This document shows positions 8,435 through 16,168 of a DNA stretch of 64,000 nucleotides, in pieces. The position numbers were made by a program, and so were the translations under genes. The notes below the pieces were generated by a model, which did no database searches, was not told where the DNA came from, and was given only the letters and a program-made list of their open reading frames with translations. Origin of the DNA: Lactobacillus johnsonii ATCC 33200 (GTDB lineage: Bacteria; Bacillota; Bacilli; Lactobacillales; Lactobacillaceae); contig NZ_GG670120.1 in NCBI RefSeq assembly GCF_000159355.1, positions 62,001 to 126,000 on the forward strand, written 5' to 3'. Every line of letters begins with the position of its first letter. The first letter of the stretch is position 1.

Positions 8435-8476
8435 CATGTCGAGGCCGTAACAGTCCTTGAACGTACAGAAAAATAG
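8435..8476 (+). pseudogene. Displaced rlmD 3' end, second copy
   Basis: The 14 codons read HVEAVTVLERTEK and stop, matching the present rlmD end HVESVTVLECTEK at 3430-3471. No rlmD sequence lies upstream; the neighbouring bases are the element right end. This is the scar expected when a second element integrates into a gene end already replaced by an earlier element. Confidence 0.85.
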
Positions 8477-8515
8477 GTTATAAATGCCGGCGTAAAGGTA
8501 TTTTTAGGTGATCGG

Positions 8516-8562
8516 AAGTGTACTAATTCCTCTTTTGGTGATTGGAATTAGTACACTTTTTG
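8516..8562 (+). terminator. Strong terminator after the second rlmD 3' end
   Basis: A perfect 15-base stem, AAGTGTACTAATTCC (8516-8530) and GGAATTAGTACACTT (8544-8558), with a 13-base loop and a T run. A decayed version follows the present rlmD at 3509-3556, so the terminator travels with the 3' end. Confidence 0.8.
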
Positions 8563-8814
8563 CTTGTTGAGCTAGAGGGTCGAGTGGACAACGTGCTGGA
8601 TTTTTAGGTTGTGTAGATAAGTGTCCGTTTTGGGGAGTTGAGTTGGTTAAGTTGATGAGAGAAGCAGTAATGGTTGACATGACGATAAGATGATGGATGT
8701 TAATTATTAAAGATATTTATAATCAAAGATTTAATTTATTGATTCTAATCTATTTTTGTAAAATGCTTTTATGCTAGATTTATATCGCAATAATCAAATG
8801 GAAGGATGAGAAAT
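8563..8814. other. Left-end spacer of the outer element
   Basis: No gene is recognised. The beginning resembles 3557-3600 (both contain GGGTCGAGTG after the terminator); the rest is G/T-rich, then turns AT-rich before the ribosome site GGAAGGATGAG at about 8801. Confidence 0.4.
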
Positions 8815-9371
8815 ATGGTTGACTATATTGCAAAAATTAAACCAATAAATGCGGATAAAATTGAAACACAGGCGCATGAATAGCAACATTCAGTGAAAAT
8901 GGTAATAGTCTTCATATTCATGTGGAAATGTTTGATAAGCCTGCCAATATTGAACATTGGGAACATTTCCATAGATTTCCAGATGGGAAACAAGCTCATG
9001 TTCCGACGCTAATGCAGGACGTGAATCATGATGGCTTTATTGATTTACCTGAAACAGAGGCAGTATCTGGGACAACGATGGTTCCTTTTGATGATGCACC
9101 ACAAGAAATGAACATTCCCCATGATGGCTACCCGGTTGCAGATAAATACGGTCATTATGAATATGATAAGGATGTCCCATTAAAAGATTTACAAGCAAAA
9201 TTTAAGCAAGCATTTGGTAGTGATGATCTTCAATTAGAAAAACGAGTAGTTTATGTTCACGGCGTACCGGCGGATCTTAAATTGCCATCTAGCGTTGCTG
9301 GTAATGTTATGAGTTATGATGCACATACAACTTTGCCAATTGCTGCTGGAGAGATTAAATTGGCACATTAA
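8815..9371 (+). pseudogene. Frameshifted gene for an acidic hydrophilic protein of unknown function
   Basis: ATG 8815 follows GGAAGGATGAG and opens MVDYIAKIKPINADKIET, but a stop (TAG 8881-8883) follows after 22 codons. One frame over, the protein continues as ATFSENGNSLHIHVEMFDKP and runs to 9371, so a one-base loss near 8878-8886 is likely. The remaining 150 residues hold a DVNHDGFIDLPE segment that looks like an EF-hand-type calcium loop, and many His and Asp residues. I do not recognise the family. A downstream ATG at 8922 could start a shorter protein, but it has no ribosome site. Confidence 0.65.
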
Positions 9372-9392
9372 TTTTTATAGAACTGAATTTTG

Positions 9393-9437
9393 AAAGCCAG
9401 AGTCTATGCTTTTTGCATGGTTTCTAGTCTTTTTTGT
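9393..9437 (+). terminator. Probable terminator
   Basis: An imperfect stem, AGAGTCTATGC with GCATGGTTTCTAGTC, is followed by a T run, between the pseudogene and the metal operon promoter. Confidence 0.45.
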
Positions 9438-9522
9438 ATATTCTCTCTTTTATTAAACGAAATTTACACGATAAAACTGTGATTTTTTGCTTAAAAGATA
9501 AATATAAAAAGACACTAGTATC

Positions 9523-9564
9523 TTGATAACAGTCAAGTCACATAAATTGTTTTTTACCTATAAT
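9523..9564 (+). promoter_or_regulatory. Promoter of the metal/redox operon with FNR-like box
   Basis: TATAAT (9559-9564) has no good -35 hexamer. Instead TTGATAACAGTCAA (9523-9536), one mismatch from the FNR consensus TTGATnnnnATCAA, lies centred about 41.5 bases before the expected start (about 9571). That is the classic activating position for Crp/Fnr proteins. The operon's last gene encodes a Crp/Fnr regulator, so positive autoregulation is the simple reading. Confidence 0.65.
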
Positions 9565-9595
9565 GTGTAGTGTCAAGAAAGGAAGAGGTGAAAAA

Positions 9596-11449
9596 ATGAT
9601 TAAGTTACAACAATTTTTTATGAGGTACAAAAAGCAGCTTTTGCTTGTTAATACTATTCTGCTGTTGCTTGCTGAAGGATCTAAATGGCTATTGCGTATG
9701 AATTTACCATACCAGGCTTTAATGCTTATCGTGGGGATTGTCGGAGTGCTTCCAATTGCTTTGACGGCTATTTCATCTTTAAGGGTTAAATTAATTTCTA
9801 TTGATGTTTTAGTATCGCTGGCGGTAATTGGGGCCTTCATTATTGGTGAATTTAATGAAGCAGCCATTGTTACTTGGCTATTCACGTTAGGAGATGTACT
9901 GGAAGAATTAACCCTAAAGAAAACGCGGTCAGCCGTTGCTGATTTAACCAAAATGGCACCAAAGACTGCGTTAGTTGTTCAAGATGATGGCTCAACTAAG
10001 AAAGAAGACGTCGATTTCATTGATCCTGGTGAGAAGATTTTAGTTAAAACTGGTGATCAGGTTCCAGTCGATGGCAAGGTTATTTCAGGTTCTGGTTATC
10101 TTAATGAAGCCAGTGTTAACGGTGAATCAAAATTAGTTAATAAAAAAGCCGGTAATGAAGTATATGCAGGAACTATCCTTGAAAGCGGTACATTGACTGT
10201 CGAAACTACCGCAGTCGGTGAAGATACGACTTTCGGTAAAATTATTGAAATGGTTGAAGAAGCACAAGATGCAAAGTCGCATACAGAAAAGTTAATTAAC
10301 CGATTTTCCAAATATTACACTCCTGCCGTACTTGTAATTGCGATTGCTGTGGGTCTAATTACTAAAGATCTTAAGTTAGCTATTACGGTCATGGTGCTGG
10401 GCTGCCCAGGTGCTCTAGTTATTGGTGTACCAGTATCTACAGTTGCTGGTATCGGTAATGGTGCTAAAAGCGGCATTATGTTTAAAGGGTCGCAAGTAAT
10501 GGATCAAACTCACCGGATTGATGAAATTGCTTTTGATAAAACCGGTACTTTGACTGTTGGACATCCAGAAGTTAGTGCAATTGAGGTATTAAATGGGCCC
10601 AAAGATGAAATTATTAAATTAGCTGCTCAAATTGAGCGTCAAAGTAACCACCCCTTAGCTCAGGCAATTGCCAAATTAAATAAACAAAAGCCAGCTTCAA
10701 TTAAAGTGGAAACTGTTAAGGGTAAGGGAATCATCGCCACTTTAAATAATCAAAAATATTATTTAGGTAACCAAGACTTAATCGTTGAAAATACCCGTAC
10801 CAATGCAAAATTAGATAAGACAATTAATCATTTGAGTCAATTAGGTAATTCAATTGTCGCTTTTGCTAATGAAGACCAAAGTCAATTAGCTGTTTTTGGC
10901 ATTAAAGATCAATTGCGCCCAGAAGCTAATGATGCTTTAGCCCGCTTAAAAGAATTAGGGGTTAAAAAGTTAGTTATGCTTTCTGGAGACAATCAAGAAA
11001 CTGCTGAACGAATTGCGGCGAAGTTGTCAATCGATGAAGTTCATGGTCAAATGTTGCCACAAGACAAGGCTGCTTTTGTTAAAAAAGAAAGAGCTAAGGG
11101 ACACCATATTGCTTTTATTGGTGATGGGATCAATGATAGTCCGGCCTTAGCTAATGCTAATGTTGCAATTGCCGTTGGTAGTGGAACGGATGTTGCCATT
11201 GAAGTTTCAGACATAGTTTTAGTTAAAAATGACTTGCGGAAGATCGCTTATGCCCTTGGCTTATCCAAGAAGACAATTTTGAACATGAATGAAAATATTG
11301 TGATAGCTTTACTGACAGTCTTATTGTTGTTCATCGGTTTGTTTGCGGGTTATGTTGAAATGGCAAGTGGGATGTTTATTCATGAATTTAGTATCTTAAT
11401 TGTTATCTTGAACGGGATGAGATTAATCAAATTTCAACAAAAAAATTGA
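9596..11449 (+). CDS. Heavy-metal translocating P1B-type ATPase (CPG variant, no N-terminal HMA domain)
   Basis: Start ATG 9596 (MIKLQQFFMRYKKQ) follows GGAAGAGGTG; the protein has 617 aa. It has two hydrophobic N-terminal blocks, the actuator motif NGES (about residue 178), the membrane metal-site motif CPG at residues 270-272 (usually CPC or SPC), the phosphorylation site DKTGT with Asp 314, HP in SNHPLAQ, and GDGINDSPAL. It should export a transition metal ion with ATP. It lacks the usual N-terminal metal-binding domain, which is encoded separately just downstream (11525). With a Dps-like protein and an Fnr regulator in the operon, iron or copper are plausible ions; the CPG motif leaves this open. 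Confidence 0.85.
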   Translation: MIKLQQFFMRYKKQLLLVNTILLLLAEGSKWLLRMNLPYQALMLIVGIVGVLPIALTAISSLRVKLISIDVLVSLAVIGAFIIGEFNEAAIVTWLFTLGDVLEELTLKKTRSAVADLTKMAPKTALVVQDDGSTKKEDVDFIDPGEKILVKTGDQVPVDGKVISGSGYLNEASVNGESKLVNKKAGNEVYAGTILESGTLTVETTAVGEDTTFGKIIEMVEEAQDAKSHTEKLINRFSKYYTPAVLVIAIAVGLITKDLKLAITVMVLGCPGALVIGVPVSTVAGIGNGAKSGIMFKGSQVMDQTHRIDEIAFDKTGTLTVGHPEVSAIEVLNGPKDEIIKLAAQIERQSNHPLAQAIAKLNKQKPASIKVETVKGKGIIATLNNQKYYLGNQDLIVENTRTNAKLDKTINHLSQLGNSIVAFANEDQSQLAVFGIKDQLRPEANDALARLKELGVKKLVMLSGDNQETAERIAAKLSIDEVHGQMLPQDKAAFVKKERAKGHHIAFIGDGINDSPALANANVAIAVGSGTDVAIEVSDIVLVKNDLRKIAYALGLSKKTILNMNENIVIALLTVLLLFIGLFAGYVEMASGMFIHEFSILIVILNGMRLIKFQQKN

Positions 11450-11524
11450 CGATCATCAAGTTTATAACTAACAAAACAAAGTAGTATTAGATATGTAAAT
11501 TAATAAGGAAGGGGAAATTTAATC

Positions 11525-11755
11525 ATGGAAAAAGTAATGATGAAATTATCTGGCATGACCTGTCCTTCATGCTTAGGCAAAATTGAAAGGGCGGTTGGTA
11601 GTTTGGATGGAACCGACCAAATAAAAGTTTTATTCAATGCAGGAAAGCTAAAATTTACGCTGGATCCTGATAAGACTAAAACTGTTGACGTCAAGACAGC
11701 TATTGAAAAAATGGGTTATGAAGTACAAGAAATTAAGGAAAAGGAGCTTAACTGA
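11525..11755 (+). CDS. Free-standing heavy-metal-associated (HMA) domain protein, CopZ-like
   Basis: This 76-aa protein is a single HMA domain with the metal-binding loop GMTCPSCLGKIE (CxxC at about residues 14-17). It has its own ribosome site (GGAAGGGG) 75 bases after the ATPase. It probably delivers metal to the ATPase, which has no HMA domain of its own. The TGATG overlap couples it to the next gene. Confidence 0.85.
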   Translation: MEKVMMKLSGMTCPSCLGKIERAVGSLDGTDQIKVLFNAGKLKFTLDPDKTKTVDVKTAIEKMGYEVQEIKEKELN

Positions 11756-12300
11756 TGAATGCAGAAGAAAAATACCAGGCGGAATTGAAGCAAAGCGACC
11801 TTGATCACCATCAGCCAACTGCAGCTGCCATGACTGGTCACATTATTTCTAACTTGTTAATCCATTCTTTAAAGATTAACCAAGCTAACTTATTTGCTAA
11901 AGGATCTGCTAGTCTTTTTTTAGCCGAAAAAGCTGCTGATTGGATTGCCTATGAACGTCAGGAATTTGACCAATTGAGTCACTTATTAGTTAATAATGGT
12001 GAAAGTATTCCAACAATTACAGCTCAATTTAAGGAATATACTATGCTAGAAGAAGATGGCAGTAGTAAATATTTAGCAGGTGATAAGCAATTGTTTGCCT
12101 TGGTAAAAGATTTTGATACGCAAACGCTCTTCATTACTAAGGCAATTGCTTTAGCTAACAATGAAAGTTGGCTAGAATTATCTGCTAATTTAACTAATTT
12201 AATGGCTTGGATTAAGGAGCAAATTCGGGTAACTCAAGACTTCTTAGGTCATGAACTAAAAGAAGGATTGTATGTTGAAGACGACGATGATGACTTTTAA
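11755..12300 (+). CDS. Dps/ferritin-like protein
   Basis: The 181-aa protein is all-helical with Dps-type spacing: TGHIISNLLIHSLKINQANLF, a second helix with WIAYERQEFDQL, then NNGESIPTI where Dps proteins have the G-x-P-x-T turn, and helices up to residue 165. The acidic tail is VEDDDDDF. The His-Trp ferroxidase pair is not obvious, so iron oxidation may be weak or absent. It starts within the HMA stop codon. In this operon it could store or buffer the metal handled by the ATPase. Confidence 0.65.
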   Translation: MNAEEKYQAELKQSDLDHHQPTAAAMTGHIISNLLIHSLKINQANLFAKGSASLFLAEKAADWIAYERQEFDQLSHLLVNNGESIPTITAQFKEYTMLEEDGSSKYLAGDKQLFALVKDFDTQTLFITKAIALANNESWLELSANLTNLMAWIKEQIRVTQDFLGHELKEGLYVEDDDDDF

Positions 12301-12319
12301 TTAAAGGACGATGAATTTA

Positions 12320-12955
12320 ATGGCTGATTTATGTGTTAACTTAGTACCACTATTTAATGCCTTACCTCAGGATGAGAAGATGCAAATCGAAAAATTAGTT
12401 CAGCATAAAAACTATGAAAAGGGTGAAGTGATAATTGATCCAACGATAAATGATAATTTAGTAATTGTCGCTGATGGTAACGCTAAGCAGTACACCTTAG
12501 ATGAAGACGGCTATGAGAATGTTTTGCAAATCTTGCATACAGGTGATTATATTGGTGAGAATTGGCTTTTTGGTCAAAAAAATATCAATAATTACGTCGA
12601 GGCTACGGAACACAGTGAAATTTGTTTATTAAAACGGCAGGATCTACTGAAGCTGATGCATAAACAGCCAGAATTAAGTATTCGATTATTGGAATTAAAT
12701 ATTGTTAAAGTTTCGGAAATGCAAAAACAAATTCACTTGTTGGCTTTGCCGAAGGTTGAAGACCGGTTATTAAAGTATTTACAAACATATGCAGATGAAA
12801 TTGGTAAAAATAATTTTACCTTACCCTTAAAAATGAAGGACTTAGCCTTATACCTTGGAACAACACCTGAGACCCTGTCTCGTAAATTTGCTTTATTAGA
12901 AAAGCAAGGTCAACTGAAACGTCAATTACGTCGAATTGAATTATTCGAAAATTAG
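12320..12955 (+). CDS. Crp/Fnr-family transcriptional regulator
   Basis: ATG 12320 (MADLCVNLVPLF) is preferred over ATG 12311 because AAAGGACG ends only one base before the latter. The protein has 211 aa: a cyclic-nucleotide-type beta barrel (about residues 15-120), a dimer helix, and a winged HTH with LALYLGTTPETLSRKF (about 172-187). Cys 5 in the CVNLVPLF start resembles the N-terminal Cys of Lactobacillus FLP proteins; an Fe-S cluster set of four Cys is not present, so redox sensing would be by thiol or not at all. It likely controls its own operon via the FNR-like box at 9523. Confidence 0.85.
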   Translation: MADLCVNLVPLFNALPQDEKMQIEKLVQHKNYEKGEVIIDPTINDNLVIVADGNAKQYTLDEDGYENVLQILHTGDYIGENWLFGQKNINNYVEATEHSEICLLKRQDLLKLMHKQPELSIRLLELNIVKVSEMQKQIHLLALPKVEDRLLKYLQTYADEIGKNNFTLPLKMKDLALYLGTTPETLSRKFALLEKQGQLKRQLRRIELFEN

Positions 12956-13036
12956 TTTAATTAGGCAATTATTGCTTAGTTGATAATATACACGTTATAT
13001 CAGTTTAGAAAATAAGAGAAAGTCGGGTCATATTAT

Positions 13037-13624
13037 ATGCAAAGTGAATTTCAAAAAATTTTTCAAGAAATTCAAGCAGATCCTGATAATGAATCTTTTA
13101 CAAAGCAAGGGATCAAGCCACTTTACTATGCTTCTTCATCTGCCAGAATAAATATCATTGGTCAAGCACCAGGACGAATTGCCCAAGAAAAAATGAAATT
13201 CTGGGATGATCCTAGTGGTGATCGTCTTCGGACCTGGTTAGGGGTTTCGAGAGACGTTTTCTATAATTCTGGAATGATTGCAATTTTACCAATGGATTTT
13301 TATTATCCCGGAAAAGGCAAGTCTGGTGATCTCCCACCGCGTAAAGGATTTGCTCAAAATTGGCATCCACAGCTATTGAAATTAATGCCTGATATTCAGT
13401 TAACCATTTTAGTGGGCGCTTATGCGACGAGAAGCTACCTTCACCTAGGATATAAAGATCGGTTGACTGATATTGTCAGGAAATATCAGCAATACCTGCC
13501 AGACTATTTTCCAATCGTTCATCCGTCACCACGAAATAAAATTTGGGAGGCAAAAAATCCATGGTTCGAGGAGCAGGTGATTCCAGACCTACAAAGAAGA
13601 ATTCAAATAATTCTAAATAATTAG
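13037..13624 (+). CDS. Uracil-DNA glycosylase superfamily protein
   Basis: The protein has 195 aa. Motif 1 is IIGQAPGRIAQ (about residues 40-50) and motif 2 is VHPSPRN (about 159-165), as in the single-domain UDG superfamily of Firmicutes. It should remove uracil from DNA or act on related lesions. The catalytic residue type (family 4/5-like) cannot be fixed by eye. It is followed four bases later by the racemase pseudogene. Confidence 0.85.
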   Translation: MQSEFQKIFQEIQADPDNESFTKQGIKPLYYASSSARINIIGQAPGRIAQEKMKFWDDPSGDRLRTWLGVSRDVFYNSGMIAILPMDFYYPGKGKSGDLPPRKGFAQNWHPQLLKLMPDIQLTILVGAYATRSYLHLGYKDRLTDIVRKYQQYLPDYFPIVHPSPRNKIWEAKNPWFEEQVIPDLQRRIQIILNN

Positions 13625-13636
13625 GGGATGATCCAG

Positions 13637-14266
13637 ATGCAGAAACTAGGCATTATCGGTGGTATAGGCCCAGAAGCAACAATGAATTATTATTCGGCAA
13701 TCATTAAGCGGTATCAGGAGCGGATCGCGACTGATAAAGTCGCCGGTGATGTAGGAGCTGCGGCCAATAATTTATTGAAAGCCGGGTGTGACTTTGGATT
13801 GATGTGTGGCAATACGCCCCATCTATTATTTGATCAGATTCAAGCGCGCACTGATTTGCCATTGTTAAGCATTGTCGAGACAGCGGTAGCGGTTGCCCAA
13901 CAGTTGCACCTTCAACGATTGGCTTTACTAGGCACCAAATTCGCAATGCAAAATGACTTTTTCATCAAGCCATTTTGAGAGGCCGAAATTGAAGTTTGCC
14001 ATCCCAGTGAAAATAATCAATCCATAATTCATCAAAAAATTGTAGACGAACTCGAAAACGGTATTGTTAAGAAAGAGACTAAGCAGCAGTTAATGACAAT
14101 TATCAATAAGATGGTTCAAAAAGATCACCTTGATGGTGTAGTCTTGGGATGTACCGAATTGCCGTTAATCTTAGGGCAGGAAGATTTCAAGAACATTCAA
14201 GTGTTTGATATTGCTCAGGTTCAAATCAAGGCTGCTGTGGATCAACTTCTAAAAAAGCTAAAATAG
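13637..14266 (+). pseudogene. Aspartate/glutamate racemase pseudogene
   Basis: The start ATG 13637 (MQKLGIIGGIGPEAT) is spaced better from AGGGG than ATG 13628. The frame runs to a TGA at 13976-13978 (after DFFIKPF) and then continues in the same frame (EAEIEVCHPSE ... VVLGCTELPLILG) to TAG 14264-14266. The first active-site region MCGNTPH and the second, GCTE, are both there. The part between IATDK and VAGDVGAAA is about 30 residues shorter than in the family, so there is an internal deletion too. Both lesions argue that it is dead. Confidence 0.85.
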
Positions 14267-14289
14267 CTGAGTGCCGTACACCATAAATT

Positions 14290-15699
14290 TCACATGTTAA
14301 CTCTAATTACTTCACCATCTTTAAACGTGAATTCCATGTAGTGTTGGAAGATGGTGATTTTTTCGATTAATCGGCGAACCAGTTGCGGGTCGAATTCTTG
14401 AATGCCGCCTTGATTTTCATCCACGAAGTTACTGACCTGGTCGATGTTGCGAAGCTTGACTTGATTTTCGGATTCAATCTCCTGGACCTTTTTCTTTTGT
14501 TCACGTAGCTCCATAACTTGTTGGGTGAGGTCATTGCAGTTTTGATGCTGGTTAGCTGCTTGGATTAGCTTTAGCTGAGCTTCTTCCAGTCGTTTATCCA
14601 GTTCCTCAATTGTCGGGCCTTTAGAGTTCTTAACGATTTTCATGATATTAGCTTTGATTTGCTTACCTGCTAATACATGGCTTTCGATTAACTGGTTGAT
14701 GGCATCAAGGGTAGCTGCTTTAAGAAGAGGTTCTTTGATATTTCGGATCATACATCGCCGACCTTTTTTGTTGCGTTTAATACGGCTGGCACAGCGCCAA
14801 ACTGCAACTTTAACGGGGGTATACCACATATTTCGTTGAAAAATATCTCCGCATTTGCCGCAATAAACTCGTTGCGAAAAGCAATATTTGCTGTTAATCC
14901 TCCGGTGTTTGTCATTCTTAGTGGTGATACCGTTATGGCGCCGCCGGATCAAATTTTGCACTTGCATAAAGACGGACCTGGGAATAATGGCGGCATGGTC
15001 ATTTTCAACATAGTATTGAGGCATAATGCCATTATTCTTAACACGCTTCTTGGTTAAGAAGTCAACGGTGTAAGTTTTCTGTAATAGAGCATCACCCATA
15101 TATTTCTCATTCTTGAGGATCGAGGCAATCCCGCTAGAGTGCCAATTAGTTTTCTTACCACCCGTTAATACACCGTCTGCCTTAAGCAATTCGGCAATTT
15201 GCTTCATCGTCATTCCTTGCAGGTAGCTGTAGAAGATCCGTTTAACTGTTTTGGCTTCCTCTGGTTCAATTACCAGGTTGCCATTAGTATTAAAGGCATA
15301 GAAGTTAATCGATACCCGGGCGTAGCAGCCACTGTAAACTTCATTGCGGTCGAGAATTGGTTGAACATGCTTGTCCACAATCTGCGGGGCTGTAATCGAA
15401 TTAGCGTTGATAAAGTAGCTGTCTTGATAGGCGGCATCATCACGTTCAACATCACCATCGCGAAGTGGTAGCTTAAGGGTGGCCTTGTTTGGTTTCTTAC
15501 CACCAAACTTACCAATACCTTCCTGGATGGTGGCATCAATGGCCTTCTCAATAGCGGTGATTGTCAGCTTATCAGACTTAGGGATAATCAAACTAACCGA
15601 ATACTTTTCCTTACCACCATTGATAAACTTAGGTTTCCAGACGTTAGCGTAGGAGAGACGAGTGTTAACACCAGTAACGACCTTAGTTTGTTGTGACAT
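14290..15699 (-). pseudogene. Chimeric ORF: phage DUF2815-like protein fused to serine recombinase C-terminus
   Basis: ATG at 15699 (MSQQTKVVTGVNTRLSYANV) follows AAGGAGG and starts a DUF2815-type phage protein, thought to be a single-strand DNA binding protein. After residue 141 (FYAFNTNGN, near 15276) the frame changes without a break into a serine recombinase C-terminal part: LVIEPEEAKTVKRIF, zinc ribbon CGKCGDIFQRNMWY ... RRCMIRN, and the coiled-coil tail to 14290. The joint falls on short sequence similarity (NGN-LVIEP versus QGK-LVIEP in the other fragment). The catalytic domain of the recombinase is missing and the end of the DUF2815 protein is lost. It could still be translated as 469 aa, but function as a recombinase is excluded. 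Confidence 0.85.
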
Positions 15700-15700
15700 A

Positions 15701-16168
15701 TTATTTTTCCTCCTTAAATTCATCCTTTGGGTTTGATTTACTAATACTCTGACGTTGATCTGAATTTGGCACCAAGGTTGGGTTATCCGCAGTTTTAACA
15801 ATTTCTTGACTGAACAGTTCGGTGAATATCTTCTTGCCGAGCTGTTTTTCTAATTTCGTAATTGGTAATAGCTTCTTTTGGTAGATATCATGGTAGCCAT
15901 GATCTTCAGCAATCTTTGCTACTGCTGCTTCATACTTGTAATGGCGGATGGACCGTTCTTCGACAATCTTGTAGCTGGGCCACTTCTTATCATGGTTAAT
16001 GGCAAGGTCAGCAGCATAGTCTTTAACTTCGTGAGTCCAGCGATTCAAATCATCGATATGCTCCAGTACTTCGGTAACTTCCGCGTCAGTGAGCAGGTTG
16101 GGTGAGTGTAGCTGGAAGCGGGTGAGCTTGTGATGATAGTCAAAACGAGCTCGCAGTACAGCAAAGTT
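15701..16168 (-). pseudogene. Phage DUF2800 (Cas4/RecB-like exonuclease) C-terminal fragment
   Basis: The open frame runs on the minus strand from about 16168 (FAVLRARFDYHHKL) to the stop at 15703-15701, directly before the DUF2815 start. Family-like parts are LLTDAEVTEVLEHIDDLNRW and YKYEAAVAKIAEDHG. DUF2800 and DUF2815 genes are neighbours in many Firmicute phages, so this is a phage replication-module remnant. The N-terminal part with most nuclease residues is cut off at 16168, where GmrSD-type sequence begins on the opposite strand. No start codon with a ribosome site remains. Confidence 0.75.

Larger units (their letters stand above)
3433..8437. mobile_element. Inner decayed integrative element in the rlmD 3' end (NAD-salvage cargo)
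   Basis: The unit is bounded by the rlmD 3' end (3430-3471) and a displaced copy of that end (8435-8476). It holds an NrtR-like regulator, pncB, pncA, a large serine recombinase lacking its catalytic domain, and the 3' part of a gene that is complete in the outer element. The cargo genes look clearly richer in GC than the flanks. Boundaries are inferred from where the 3'-end copies start to agree (within catgt/c-ga) and may be off by a few bases. It cannot excise on its own, because no complete recombinase remains. Confidence 0.7.
7937..8437. repeat. Direct repeat, inner copy of the element right end
   Basis: About 500 bases are nearly identical to 18270-18769: the 3' part of the unrecognised gene, 220 bases of non-coding sequence with a hairpin AACCGC...GCGGTT (around 8388-8400), and the tail GCTCGTGGCATGT that leads into an rlmD 3' end. 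Small differences are scattered. It marks the shared right (attR-side) end of the two elements. Confidence 0.85.

Noticed and set aside
8516-8562. 15-base perfect inverted repeat as a transposon end or MITE
   Set aside because: It is followed by a T run, lies right after an rlmD stop codon, and a decayed version follows the present rlmD; no target-site duplication is seen. It is a terminator.
9538-9951. 137-codon minus-strand frame over the ATPase start
   Set aside because: It overlaps the operon promoter and the ATPase in antisense and shows no protein features or start signal.
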